This document shows, piece by piece, positions 16,231 through 24,381 of a DNA stretch of 36,764 nucleotides (positions within the stretch are counted from its first letter, which is position 1; every line of letters begins with the position of its first letter). The notes under the pieces are model-generated. The model did not search any database and had not been told where the DNA came from. It saw nothing but the letters and a program-made list of their open reading frames with translations. The position numbers and the translations under genes are program-made. The stretch is from NCBI RefSeq assembly GCF_021502675.1, contig NZ_JAKFHA010000002.1, positions 42,399-79,162 of the forward strand, given 5' to 3'. The DNA is from Yinghuangia soli. Lineage in GTDB: Bacteria > Actinomycetota > Actinomycetes > Streptomycetales > Streptomycetaceae.

Positions 16231-17895
16231 ATGGTCACGTTCGCCCAGCTGCGCGATGCCCGGCTGAACCCCCTCGACGCCACCGCGGGCGACTGGACCG
16301 TGCTGGCCCGGGACCTCGACATGGTCGGCAGCCGTGCCGTCACCGCCGTCGTCGGACCCCTCATCGGCTCCGCCTGGGAGGGCGCCGACGCAGACGCCGC
16401 CTACCAGGAACTCGACCGGCAGGACACCGAGGTACGCGTCGCGGCCTTCGAAGCCTGCGGTGTCGGCCCCTTGGTCGAGACCGCCGCCGCGGAACTACGC
16501 AGCGCGCAAAGCACTTTGACCAGCCTGCTCGGCGAGGCAGCCAGCCGCGGATTCGCGGTCGACGACGACGGACGCGTCTCCGCCCCCCTCGGTGGAGAAG
16601 CCGAAGAGCACACCAAGGCCGAGGAGTTGACCCTCGCCCTGACTGCCGTCCTCGTCCGGGCCACCGCAGCGGACGCCCGCCTCGGCGACGGCGTACGCCG
16701 CCTCTCTCCGGACGCGGGCACCCCGGGGCTGGACCGCTGGGGCGATGCGGCAGCCGACGGCCGGATGGTCGGATCTCTCACCGGCCTCGCCGCACCGCAG
16801 ATCCCGCAGGGCGGACCCGATGCCGTACGGGCCTGGTGGGACGCCCTCGGCGACGCTGACCGGCAGCGCTACCTGATCGCCCACCCCGACATCATCGGCG
16901 CGCTCGACGGCCTTCCGGCCGAGGTACGCGACCGGGCGAACCGGATCCACCTGGGCGCGACAGAGTGCAATCTGCGTAGCGAACTGGCGTCGCTCAAAGA
17001 GCAATTGGCGAACGTCAACGGAGGCACTCGCGGCTCGGGCGTGCGGTTCATCCAGCGCATCGGCGAAGTCGAGACCACGCTGTCGGCCCTCGCCGCACTC
17101 CGCGGCCAGCTCGACCGGATCCCGTCCCGCCCCGGTACCGCGCCCGCGTATCTGCTGGGTTTCTCGGCCAAGGGCCAAGGACGGGCGATCGTCGCGATCG
17201 GCGACCCCGACCGGTCCCGGCACACCGCGGTGTTCGTGCCCGGCAAAGGCGTCTCCCTGCACGATGCCGGCCGTGAGACGGACCGCGTGCGCGACCTGTG
17301 GTCCGCCGCCCGCGACGACGCCGGGCCGGGCGGTGCCGCGGTCATCACGTGGGTGGGCTACGACGCGCCGCAGACGCTCGCGGATGCCGCCCTCGTGCGT
17401 TCGGCCGACGAAGCCGCGCCGAAGCTCGGCCGCTTCGTCGACGGCCTGCGCGCCGCCCACGACCCGGCCACACCCGACCACGTCACGGCGATCGGCCACA
17501 GCTACGGCTCGGTCGTGGTCGCCACCGCCGCCGCGCACACCCCGGGCGGCCTGGCCGCGGACGACATCGTCGCGGTCGGCAGTCCCGGCCTGCGCACTGG
17601 CAACGCGGCCGACCTGGGCGTGGACCGGGAGCACGTGTGGGTGGGCCGCGCCAAGGACGACCCCGTCCCGGCCATCGGCTCGGTCACCTACGGCTTGCCC
17701 ATCGTCGGCGCCCCCACCCCGACCGACCCGGACTACGGCGCCAACACCTTCACCACCGAAGGCGCTTCGGGTCACAGCAGCTACTGGAACCCGAAGCACC
17801 CCGACAGCCTGGAGAACCAGGCCGCCGTCATCGGCGGCAGATACGACCGCGTCCGCCTCCACCACGGCACCGCCCCCGCACCGCTGCACGAGTGA
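16231..17895 (+). CDS. WXG-containing alpha/beta hydrolase (DUF1023)
   Basis: This is a 554-aa protein with two parts. Residues 1-~150 are helical and contain a WEG turn (49-51) of the WXG100 kind. Residues ~335-545 form a DUF1023 alpha/beta-hydrolase with the nucleophile elbow GHSYGS (Ser424), the acid region VGRAKDDPVPA, and the final catalytic His in GHSSYW. There is no signal peptide or membrane helix. Family members are thought to be lipases or esterases; the substrate is unknown. The ATG at 16231 has a GAAAGG ribosome site at 9 nt. The N-terminal WXG part plus the small upstream gene suggest export by a type VII system, although no ESX core gene is in the window. Confidence 0.82.
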   Translation: MVTFAQLRDARLNPLDATAGDWTVLARDLDMVGSRAVTAVVGPLIGSAWEGADADAAYQELDRQDTEVRVAAFEACGVGPLVETAAAELRSAQSTLTSLLGEAASRGFAVDDDGRVSAPLGGEAEEHTKAEELTLALTAVLVRATAADARLGDGVRRLSPDAGTPGLDRWGDAAADGRMVGSLTGLAAPQIPQGGPDAVRAWWDALGDADRQRYLIAHPDIIGALDGLPAEVRDRANRIHLGATECNLRSELASLKEQLANVNGGTRGSGVRFIQRIGEVETTLSALAALRGQLDRIPSRPGTAPAYLLGFSAKGQGRAIVAIGDPDRSRHTAVFVPGKGVSLHDAGRETDRVRDLWSAARDDAGPGGAAVITWVGYDAPQTLADAALVRSADEAAPKLGRFVDGLRAAHDPATPDHVTAIGHSYGSVVVATAAAHTPGGLAADDIVAVGSPGLRTGNAADLGVDREHVWVGRAKDDPVPAIGSVTYGLPIVGAPTPTDPDYGANTFTTEGASGHSSYWNPKHPDSLENQAAVIGGRYDRVRLHHGTAPAPLHE

Positions 17896-17904
17896 CGGGA
17901 CTAG

Positions 17905-18270
17905 ATCCGACTCCATGGCGCCTTCCCTGTCCGGGGCAGGTTGACGGACTCGAGTAGTTGGTGCCGGGGGCGGACGAACTCGGTTCCGGCGCGCGGGCTC
18001 GTCCGTGCGCCGGACGCAGCAGCCCTACGCCCTGCTCGGTGAAGCGGTGGTCGAACTCAAGGCCGTACTAGTTCTTGTCGGCGAGCAGGACCCGCCCGGG
18101 ACGGCCGGCGACCTGGTCGGCCTCAGTCGGTAATCCCGACGCGGCGTGCCAACAGGATGGCGATTTGTCGTGCGTGGTTCGAGATGGCCCTGCAGTGATG
18201 GCGAATGGTCGTTCTCGGGCTGCTATCAGGCGAAAGGCAACTGGCGTGCTGGTCGGAGCCAAGGGCAACC
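17905..18270 (-). pseudogene. Decayed IS982-type transposase fragment
   Basis: The minus strand translates as ...RPGRVLLADKN, a TAG stop (codon at 18067-18069), then YGLEF..RFTEQGVGLLRPA. After a frame change it continues EFVRPRHQLLESVNL. This matches the C-terminal half of streptomycete IS982-family transposases (LxADKNYxGxxFE, LLRPA, EFxxPLxQxxESIN), including the second Asp and the Glu of the DDE site. The in-frame stop and a frameshift make it inactive. The N-terminal half and a downstream FKGQLDLE-like end are not recognisable. No flanking inverted repeats or target duplication were found. Limits are approximate. Confidence 0.6.
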
Positions 18271-18492
18271 AGCCACAGGAAGCCGAGTGCTAGTGGGACA
18301 AGGCTGGACAACTCTGCGATCACGAACTTCTCCCCTGAGAACGAAGGTCGAGTGCTGCTGAGTGGGCCGGGCCCGGCTTCACAAGAGGAAGCATGCGCCG
18401 TGGGGTTGACGATTTTCAAACGGTCATATCGGGCGTTTCGCAGGGCCGAAGAGGCCAAACGACCGAAGGCATCGAGCGGACTTCGTCCGTGC

Positions 18493-18595
18493 TCCGCTCT
18501 TCGCGTGGGGGGGGGGGGGGGGGGGCGCGGCCCCCCCCCCCCCCGACCGGGGGCGTGCGCCGCCCCGGCCCCCCCCACCCCACGCGAAGAGCGGA
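18493..18595. repeat. Long inverted repeat with poly-G and poly-C core
   Basis: The 18-bp arms are perfect: TCCGCTCTTCGCGTGGGG at 18493-18510 and its complement at 18578-18595. The left arm continues into a run of 19 G (18507-18525), followed after CGCGG by 14 C (18531-18544). A further 8-C run (18569-18576) can extend the main stem after one mismatch. The G run can also form a G-quadruplex. It may be a dispersed repeat (REP/MITE-like) or a very strong terminator downstream of dtpA. Homopolymer lengths may be imprecise. Confidence 0.7.
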
Positions 18596-18708
18596 CGATG
18601 CCTCCGGCCATTTGCCGCGGGAAGCCGCTCTGGAAATGTGGCAGGCGTCACATTCCTCGGGCGGGATACAACGTGGCAGGCGCCGTGCATCCGGGACCAA
18701 GAGTCGAA

Positions 18709-19986
18709 CTACCCGTCCAGAAGCGCCTGGCCCACGTAGCCGCCCTCCGGGCACCCCGGCGGGGCGACGTACAGGCCGCTCGCCTCGTGGCGCACGAAAG
18801 GCGACAGCGCGTCGCCGCGGGCCAGCTTCTGCTGCACCGGGACGAACCCGTCGCGGGGGTCCGCCTGCCAGGCCAGGAACAGCAGGCCCGCGTCCGGGCT
18901 CCCGTCCGGCCGGAAGCCGTCGTGGTACGAGTAGCCGCGCCGCAGCATGGTCGCGCCGCGGTTGAACTCCGGTGCGGACACGCGGATATGCGCGTTCTCG
19001 GCGACCGCCAGGGACCCGTTCGCGGCGCGCGCGCCGAAGTCCGCCGGGGTGGTCTCCTCGCCGCCGGTCACCGGTGCGCCGGTGTCCTTGCGCCGCCCGA
19101 TGACCCGTTCCTGCGCGGCCAGGTCGAGCCCGTCCCAGTCGTCGAGCAGCATCCGGATCCGCCGCATCACGACGTACGAACCGCCGCGCAGCCACGCGGC
19201 GCCGCCCGCCGCGCCCGCATCGCCCACGAAGATCTTCGCGGCGAAGTCCGGTGCCTCGGGCTTGGGGTTGTTGGTGCCGTCGACCTGGCCCATCAGGTTG
19301 CGGTGCGTCATCGGCTTCGCGGTGGCCCCGGGGGAGCGGGCGAACCCGGTCATCTGCCATCGCACCTTGGCGGTGCCGCGCGCCAGCCGCTGGAGCGTGC
19401 GGACGGCGTGGAAGCCCACGAGCGCATCGTCCGTGCACACCTGCACCAGCAGGTCCCCGTCGCTGCGCGACGCGTCCAACTCGTCGCCCGGGAAAGGCGG
19501 GAGGGGCTGCAGCCCCTCCGGGCGGCGGCCGGCCAGACCCAGCTTGTCGAACAGCGTGGCGCCGAACGCGAAGGTCACGGTCAGCGACGACGGACCGGCG
19601 TCCAGCCCGACCTGCCCGTCGGCGTCCGGCCGCTCGCCGCGCGCGAGCCGCGCCGCGGTGTCCGACCAGCGCCGCATCAGCGCCGCCGCCTTGGCCCGGT
19701 CCGCACCCGGTTCGAGGTCGTACGCCACGAGGACGGTACGGGCCTGCGCGGGCGTGGTGATCCCCGCCTGCTGCGCGCCGTGGAACGGAACCGCGGACGC
19801 CCCGACAGAGGCGAGGCTCAGGCTCCCCGCACCGGAGCCCGAACCGTCGCCGTCGGCGAGCGAGGCACCGACCGCCCCGCCCGCCGCCCCCGCGACCAGG
19901 CCGCCCGCGCCCGCCGCCCCGGCCGTGGCCAGCAGGCGGCGGCGCGAGAACCCGGGTGCGGGGGAGGGGTTTTCAGAGCCGCTCAT
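18709..19986 (-). CDS. dtpA: Tat-exported dye-decolourising peroxidase (DtpA/EfeB)
   Basis: This is a 425-aa heme peroxidase. A twin-arginine signal (FSRRRLLATAG, residues 13-23) is followed by a Gly/Ala hydrophobic stretch. The Dyp signature GQVDG has the distal Asp236. The proximal heme His is at 333 (ENAHIR), and the distal Arg is near 349-350 (MLRRGY). In S. lividans the orthologue DtpA is exported and needed with the copper genes next to it for copper-dependent development, acting with the GlxA copper oxidase. GAGG at 7 nt supports the ATG at 19986. It is the last gene of the minus-strand copper run, 103 nt after copCD. Confidence 0.93.
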   Translation of the reverse strand: MSGSENPSPAPGFSRRRLLATAGAAGAGGLVAGAAGGAVGASLADGDGSGSGAGSLSLASVGASAVPFHGAQQAGITTPAQARTVLVAYDLEPGADRAKAAALMRRWSDTAARLARGERPDADGQVGLDAGPSSLTVTFAFGATLFDKLGLAGRRPEGLQPLPPFPGDELDASRSDGDLLVQVCTDDALVGFHAVRTLQRLARGTAKVRWQMTGFARSPGATAKPMTHRNLMGQVDGTNNPKPEAPDFAAKIFVGDAGAAGGAAWLRGGSYVVMRRIRMLLDDWDGLDLAAQERVIGRRKDTGAPVTGGEETTPADFGARAANGSLAVAENAHIRVSAPEFNRGATMLRRGYSYHDGFRPDGSPDAGLLFLAWQADPRDGFVPVQQKLARGDALSPFVRHEASGLYVAPPGCPEGGYVGQALLDG

Positions 19987-20089
19987 GGGGTTTCCTCGAA
20001 TTCCGGGACATGCGTCATATCGAGTGCATCCAGTACAACCGGTCCGCCGGGCGCAACAGATCCGGCGGGTCCACCACGTCGCATCGCCC

Positions 20090-21940
20090 TCAGCGCACCT
20101 TCATCGGAATCGTCACCGTCGCCCGGTCGATGTCGCTCGTGCGCACCGCGACCGACACCTGCCACGTCCCGGCCATCGGCAGCGACAGCCCCTCGGCCCG
20201 CCACTGCCCCGGCGCGACCCGCTGCAGCGTGACCGCGATGCCGTCGATCTGCTTGTCCGGCAGCGCCGCCGTCGCGGTGACCTCCGGCGGATCGAACGGG
20301 TTGCGCTGCGCGTCCACGACGAACACGTCGAGCGTGTTCGTCCCGGTACGCGCCGGGTCGAGCACCACGTCGACGATGCCCTTGCCGGACTGGCCGCCCG
20401 CATCGAACGGCGTGCTGACGCGCACCGTCGCCGGCTTCGAGGCCTGCTCGCGCTCCCATGAGGTGCGCCCCGGCTCGGTGCTGACCAGCACCGAGGTGAC
20501 CGCGAGCACCGCGACGGCGAGCAGCGCCTCCGCACCGACCGCCTTCTGCAGCGTGCGCTTGCGGGCCATGGGCTGCACGGCCCGGGCCCCCGCGCTCGCC
20601 CGCAGCCGGGCCTGCAGCCACCGCCGCGCGACCCAGGCCGCGGCGACCATCAGCACCACGAAGTTGGCTTTGAGGATCAGCAGCAGCCCGAACGTCGTCC
20701 CGAACAGCGCGTCGAAGGACCCGATCTGCCGCCAGCCCGCGTACACGCCGGTCACCACCAGCAGGCACACGCATACCATCGCGGCCTTCGAGAACCACGC
20801 CACCGTGTGCACGTCGGGAGCGCCCGGGAGTTCCTCGCCGTCCTCGTCCTTCTCCGGACCGGTGAGCAGGATCAGCAGCACCGCCAGACCGCCCAGCCAC
20901 GCGCCCATGGCGAGCAGGTGGACGACGTCCATGCCCATCGCCAGCGGTGCCTGGATGCCGACGGACGCATGGTCCGAGGCCGACCAGGTGGTGGCAAGCG
21001 CCGTGCACAGCACGGCCCATGAGGCGCCCATCACGATGCGGGCCCGCCGCGTCGCGGTCGGCAGCGCGGCCACCAGGTAGCCGAGCAGCGCGCCCGCCGC
21101 CCCCAGGACGAGGACGCGGACGGACAGCCAGCGGCCCAGCTTGGTCTCCAACGTGGCGCGCAGCACGTCGAGATCGAACGCCGACGAGAAGCCCAGCGCG
21201 GACGCCTTCGGCCCGTACAGCATCAAGGCCGCGACGGTGGACACCAGCAGGCCCGCCCACGAGGCGAACAGCAGCAGCCACACCCGCAGCCGCGCCACCG
21301 CGGCCGGCCGCAGCGCGACCAGGAACAGCACCGAACCGGCGAGCAGCGCGAACGACCCGAACGCGACGCCGCGCGCGATCCCGTCGGTGACCTTGACCGC
21401 CTGGTCGCCGCTCTGCGAACCGAGCTTCGCGGACCCGGCCGAGGCGCGCACGATGTTGAACGTGAACGCCCCGCCGATCGGGTGCGAGTCGTCCGAGACG
21501 ACCCGCCACGCGACCGTGTACGTGCCCGGCGCCAGCCCCGCGAGCAGCTTCACGCGCACCGTCGAGGCGCCGCCGATGCCGTGCTCCGGGTTGCCGCTGT
21601 CCACCCGCTTGCCGTCCGGGTCGAGCACCTTCACGCCGCCCAGGCCGGTCTCCACGCCCTCGCTGAAGCGCAGCGTGACCGCGGCGGGCGCGGCCGGGAC
21701 GGTGCTGCCCGCGGCCGGGTCGCTCGAATCGAGGCTCGCGTGCGCGGCGGCCGGCCCGGCCCCGCCGACCACCAGAACGGCCAGCAGCAGCGGGAGAGTC
21801 AGCAGCCACGCGACCGGACGCGGCACCCGCCGGCGCCGTCCGGCGAGCGCGGCGGCACCTGCGGCACCTGCGGCACTCTCGACACCCGCTGCACCTGTGA
21901 ACCCGCGGCCCGCGGCCCGAGCCGCCGCGTCAGCCGCCAT
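20090..21940 (-). CDS. CopC-CopD fusion copper transport protein
   Basis: This is a 616-aa membrane protein. A signal segment (about 42-66) ends in AAA before His67, the expected N-terminal copper ligand of CopC. The CopC domain (67-~165) includes the later His in DDSHPIGG. Eight or nine membrane helices of the CopD/YcnJ type follow, and the C-terminus is a ~140-residue extracytoplasmic domain of the YcnJ tail kind. It should bind periplasmic-side copper and pass it across the membrane. Start choice is uncertain: the ATG at 21940 overlaps the PCuAC gene by 11 nt, and ATG 21949 and a GTG at ~21825 are alternatives. It corresponds to SLI4212 of S. lividans by synteny. Confidence 0.88.
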   Translation of the reverse strand: MAADAAARAAGRGFTGAAGVESAAGAAGAAALAGRRRRVPRPVAWLLTLPLLLAVLVVGGAGPAAAHASLDSSDPAAGSTVPAAPAAVTLRFSEGVETGLGGVKVLDPDGKRVDSGNPEHGIGGASTVRVKLLAGLAPGTYTVAWRVVSDDSHPIGGAFTFNIVRASAGSAKLGSQSGDQAVKVTDGIARGVAFGSFALLAGSVLFLVALRPAAVARLRVWLLLFASWAGLLVSTVAALMLYGPKASALGFSSAFDLDVLRATLETKLGRWLSVRVLVLGAAGALLGYLVAALPTATRRARIVMGASWAVLCTALATTWSASDHASVGIQAPLAMGMDVVHLLAMGAWLGGLAVLLILLTGPEKDEDGEELPGAPDVHTVAWFSKAAMVCVCLLVVTGVYAGWRQIGSFDALFGTTFGLLLILKANFVVLMVAAAWVARRWLQARLRASAGARAVQPMARKRTLQKAVGAEALLAVAVLAVTSVLVSTEPGRTSWEREQASKPATVRVSTPFDAGGQSGKGIVDVVLDPARTGTNTLDVFVVDAQRNPFDPPEVTATAALPDKQIDGIAVTLQRVAPGQWRAEGLSLPMAGTWQVSVAVRTSDIDRATVTIPMKVR

Positions 21941-22577
21941 GGCCCGCATGCTCCGAACCGCCGCTCGGCGCAGGGCTGCCGGCGTTCCCCGCGGAGCCGG
22001 CCGCACCCGCGTCCCCGGCCGCCGCGCCGCCCGTCGTCCCCACGCCCGGGTCGCCGGGCCGGTCGGCCGCGCCCAGCACCGGTACGCGCACCGTGATCGG
22101 CGCGGACTTCTCGAAGGTCAGGGTCACGTCGACGATGTCGCCCTTCGTCAGCCGGCGGGTGGTGTCCATGAACATGATGTGCGTACCGCCGCGCGCGAGG
22201 ACGCCTTTGCCGTGCGCCGGGATGGCGATGCCGTCGATCTTCTGCATCGAGTTGTCGACCGTCTGGTGGATCTCCGCGCTCGCGGTGAGGTCGGTGCGCA
22301 CCGAGACCAGCCGGTCGGCGGTGCCCCCGTCGTTCTGCACCACCAGGTAGCCGGCCGCCATGCCGTCCTTGGCGGGCTGCGGGATGTACGGGTCGACGAT
22401 CTTCAGCTGCGGTGCGGTGCCCTGCGCGGCGGACGCCTCGGGCTTGCCGTCGCCGGACCCGTCCGACGTGCACGCGACCAGGCCGACGCCGGCCCCGACG
22501 GTGAGCAGGCCGCCCAGGATCAGGGCGGCGGCGCGGCGCGACGGGCGGAGACCGCCGGCCGTCCCGGTGGAGTTCAT
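21930..22577 (-). CDS. ecuC: PCuAC copper chaperone lipoprotein (ECuC-like)
   Basis: This is a 215-aa lipoprotein with a basic N-terminus, a hydrophobic segment and lipobox LVAC (Cys36). A PCuAC/DUF461 domain (about 57-170) follows, whose copper ligands are visible as His104, Met111, His133 and Met135. The C-terminus is a Gly/Ala-rich tail ending EHAGHGG, an extra His cluster. It is an extracellular Cu(I) chaperone thought to hand copper to Sco and then to CuA oxidase or GlxA. The ATG at 22577 overlaps the sco stop in ATGA, indicating translational coupling; it also overlaps copCD. Confidence 0.92.
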   Translation of the reverse strand: MNSTGTAGGLRPSRRAAALILGGLLTVGAGVGLVACTSDGSGDGKPEASAAQGTAPQLKIVDPYIPQPAKDGMAAGYLVVQNDGGTADRLVSVRTDLTASAEIHQTVDNSMQKIDGIAIPAHGKGVLARGGTHIMFMDTTRRLTKGDIVDVTLTFEKSAPITVRVPVLGAADRPGDPGVGTTGGAAAGDAGAAGSAGNAGSPAPSGGSEHAGHGG

Positions 22578-23281
22578 GACGTGCTTCCCTCGGGGTGGAT
22601 CAGCAGCGGGAGGTCGTGCGCGAAGTCGTCGGCGGTGATGCCGGCGGGCGTGCCGTCCGGCTTCATGCCGACGCTCGCCAGGTAGATGACGCGGGCCAGG
22701 TTGTCCGGCGAGTACGCGATTATCTGCGTCCCGTGCGTGCTGGTGACCTTGCCGTCGGCGCCGACCTTCGGCGGCTCCAGCGCCACCCCGACGCTCTTCG
22801 CGGCCGCGGTGATCTGGTCGAACGGGCCGGTCAGGCCGACGAACGACTTGTCGAACGCGTCCAGCCACTCGCGCAGTTCGGCGCCCTTGTCGCGCTCCGG
22901 GTCGGTGGTCACGAAGACCACCTCGATCTTGGCGCGGTCCTCCGGCTTGAGCTTGGTCAGGCCGCGCGCGAGGTCGGCCATCGTGGTGGGGCACACGTCG
23001 GGGCAGTGCGTGTAGCCGAAGTACAGCAGCGTCACCTTGCCGTCCGTACGGGCCTTGAAGTCGTACGGCTGCCCGGCGGTGTCGGTCAGCGCCAGCGCCG
23101 GCTTCTCCAAGGCCTTGCCCAGTTCGGTGCCGCGGTACTTGGACGGCGGGCCGGACTGGATGATCTTCACCGGGGCACCGCCGCCCGGTGACGGCTTCTT
23201 GTCGGCGGAGCTGCTGCATCCGGCGGCGAACAGCAGGCCTGCCGCCGCGAGTGCCACGGTCCGCACTACAGCCTTGCGCAT
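22574..23281 (-). CDS. sco: Sco1/SenC copper metallochaperone lipoprotein
   Basis: This 235-aa protein has a lipoprotein signal with lipobox FAAGC (Cys22) and a thioredoxin-fold Sco domain. The copper/redox CxxxC motif is THCPDVCP (Cys93, Cys97), with the third ligand His183 in STHGTQ. It metallates the CuA centre of cytochrome c oxidase and, in S. lividans, serves copper-dependent morphogenesis. The ATG at 23281 has GGGAG at a proper distance; a GTG at 23296 is less likely. A strong hairpin lies just upstream, between it and ycnI. Confidence 0.95.
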   Translation of the reverse strand: MRKAVVRTVALAAAGLLFAAGCSSSADKKPSPGGGAPVKIIQSGPPSKYRGTELGKALEKPALALTDTAGQPYDFKARTDGKVTLLYFGYTHCPDVCPTTMADLARGLTKLKPEDRAKIEVVFVTTDPERDKGAELREWLDAFDKSFVGLTGPFDQITAAAKSVGVALEPPKVGADGKVTSTHGTQIIAYSPDNLARVIYLASVGMKPDGTPAGITADDFAHDLPLLIHPEGSTS

Positions 23282-23309
23282 GGTTCTCCCGATCACGTGT
23301 GACGTTGGG

Positions 23310-23353
23310 CCGGACCGGCCCCCGCCCGCCGACGGCAGCGGGGGCCGGTCCGG
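23310..23353 (-). terminator. 16-bp perfect hairpin between ycnI and sco
   Basis: CCGGACCGGCCCCCGC (23310-23325) pairs with its full complement at 23338-23353 over a 12-nt loop. It begins 10 nt after the ycnI stop and ends 28 nt before the sco start, all on one strand. It could terminate, attenuate or process a shared transcript. Confidence 0.7.
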
Positions 23354-23363
23354 AAGAGCTGGA

Positions 23364-24164
23364 CTAGTGGGCGTCCTGCGGAGCCGACGCCGCCGGACGC
23401 GCGGCGCGCGAGCCGCGCACGATGCCGAACGCGCCGACCGCCAGGCCCAGCGCGCCCACGACCAGCCCGGCCACGCCGAGCGTGCGCGCGGTCGAGTCGC
23501 TGGACTTCGAGGACGACGCCACCGCGGTCAGGTTCTGGTCGCCTGCAGCGCCTGCGGCACCCGCGGTGCCGGCCGCCGACGGGGCCGGGGCAGGTGCCGC
23601 CGCGCCCTTGGCGACGAGCTTCAGGACCGGGGCCGGGTTCGCCGGCTCCTTGCCGTCCGCGGCCGGCTCGTCGATCCAGCGGACGACCTCGCCGCTCTCG
23701 TACGTCTGCAGCGCCTTGAAGACCAACTTGTCCTTGTCGGTGGGCAGCTGGCCCATCGACACCTCGAAGTCCTCGTACTGGCCCGGGGCGATGCGGACGC
23801 CCGCGTTCGCGGTCCAGGTGATCTTCGCGACCGCCTCGGTGATCTGCTTGCCGTGCGAGGTGATCGGGGTGGCCAGCGGGCGCTTCTCGACCGTGGCGGT
23901 CCAGCCCGCCAGCGGGCGGGTGCGCACCGAGGTGAGCGGCGCGTTCTCGGGCAGGTTGACCTCGAGCTTGGTGGTGCCGGCGTCGTCGCGCTCGTTCGGG
24001 ACGCGGAACGTCACGCCCGCGTAGCCGCCCTGCTCGGCCTGGCCCGGTTGGACCGAGACGTGCGCCGAGGCGGGCGCGGCGAGGGCGAGGACGGCGGCGG
24101 CGGACGCGGCCGCGAGGACGGCGGCGCGGCGGCGCAGGGAACGGCGCACAGTGCTGAGCTGCAT
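23364..24164 (-). CDS. ycnI: YcnI-family copper-binding protein (DUF1775)
   Basis: This is a 266-aa exported, membrane-anchored protein. The signal peptide ends ASA before His35, so His becomes the mature N-terminus as needed for the YcnI copper brace. The DUF1775 domain (35-~185) has HVSVQPGQAEQGGYAGVTFRVPNE and the WTANAGVRIAPGQYEDFEV region. A Pro/Ala linker leads to a C-terminal membrane helix (about 227-250) and a short basic tail. It binds Cu(II) outside the membrane and probably feeds the CopCD or Sco path. The ATG at 24164 has GGAG about 10 nt upstream. Confidence 0.92.
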   Translation of the reverse strand: MQLSTVRRSLRRRAAVLAAASAAAVLALAAPASAHVSVQPGQAEQGGYAGVTFRVPNERDDAGTTKLEVNLPENAPLTSVRTRPLAGWTATVEKRPLATPITSHGKQITEAVAKITWTANAGVRIAPGQYEDFEVSMGQLPTDKDKLVFKALQTYESGEVVRWIDEPAADGKEPANPAPVLKLVAKGAAAPAPAPSAAGTAGAAGAAGDQNLTAVASSSKSSDSTARTLGVAGLVVGALGLAVGAFGIVRGSRAARPAASAPQDAH

Positions 24165-24187
24165 GGTTTCTGGACTCCGTGAGTGGG

Positions 24188-24233
24188 CGCACGCCGACCC
24201 GGCCGCGCTGCGGCGTCGGGGTGCGGGCGTGCG
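24188..24233 (-). promoter_or_regulatory. Hairpin in the 217-bp leader of ycnI
   Basis: CGCACGCC (24188-24195) pairs with GGCGTGCG (24226-24233), with further GC pairing inside the 30-nt loop. It lies 23 nt before the ycnI start, so it may affect translation or mark a terminator of the gene before it. No clear CsoR-type operator was found here. Confidence 0.3.
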
Positions 24234-24381
24234 TGGACCGGGGGCCGGCCGGGCGCGGATGCGCCGGGCGGGCCGGGCAGGAAGGTGTCCGGGCCGCCTG
24301 CCGTCCCGGTCCGCCGCACGCTGCCGGGCAGGCCGGTACGGGCGGGGGAGGGGAGTTCACGCGTCCCCCGAAGGCGGCGCG

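Larger units (their letters stand above)
17896..18708. other. 813-bp non-coding region between hydrolase and dtpA
   Basis: The region holds the transposase remnant (17905-18270) and the G/C hairpin (18493-18595). It also has a direct repeat GTGGCAGGCG at 18638-18647 and 18673-18682, just downstream of dtpA. The stretch 18271-18480 is less G/C-biased at codon third positions than its neighbours and shows no convincing gene. Confidence 0.6.

Noticed and set aside
18075-18293. A plus-strand frame ending GVLVGAKGNQP, resembling an ISAs1 transposase motif
   Set aside because: Only one short motif matches. The minus strand of the same DNA gives several ordered IS982 blocks.
18123-18611. A protein-coding frame through the G/C homopolymer hairpin
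   Set aside because: Long Gly/Pro runs arise from poly-G and poly-C; there is no ribosome site and no family resemblance.
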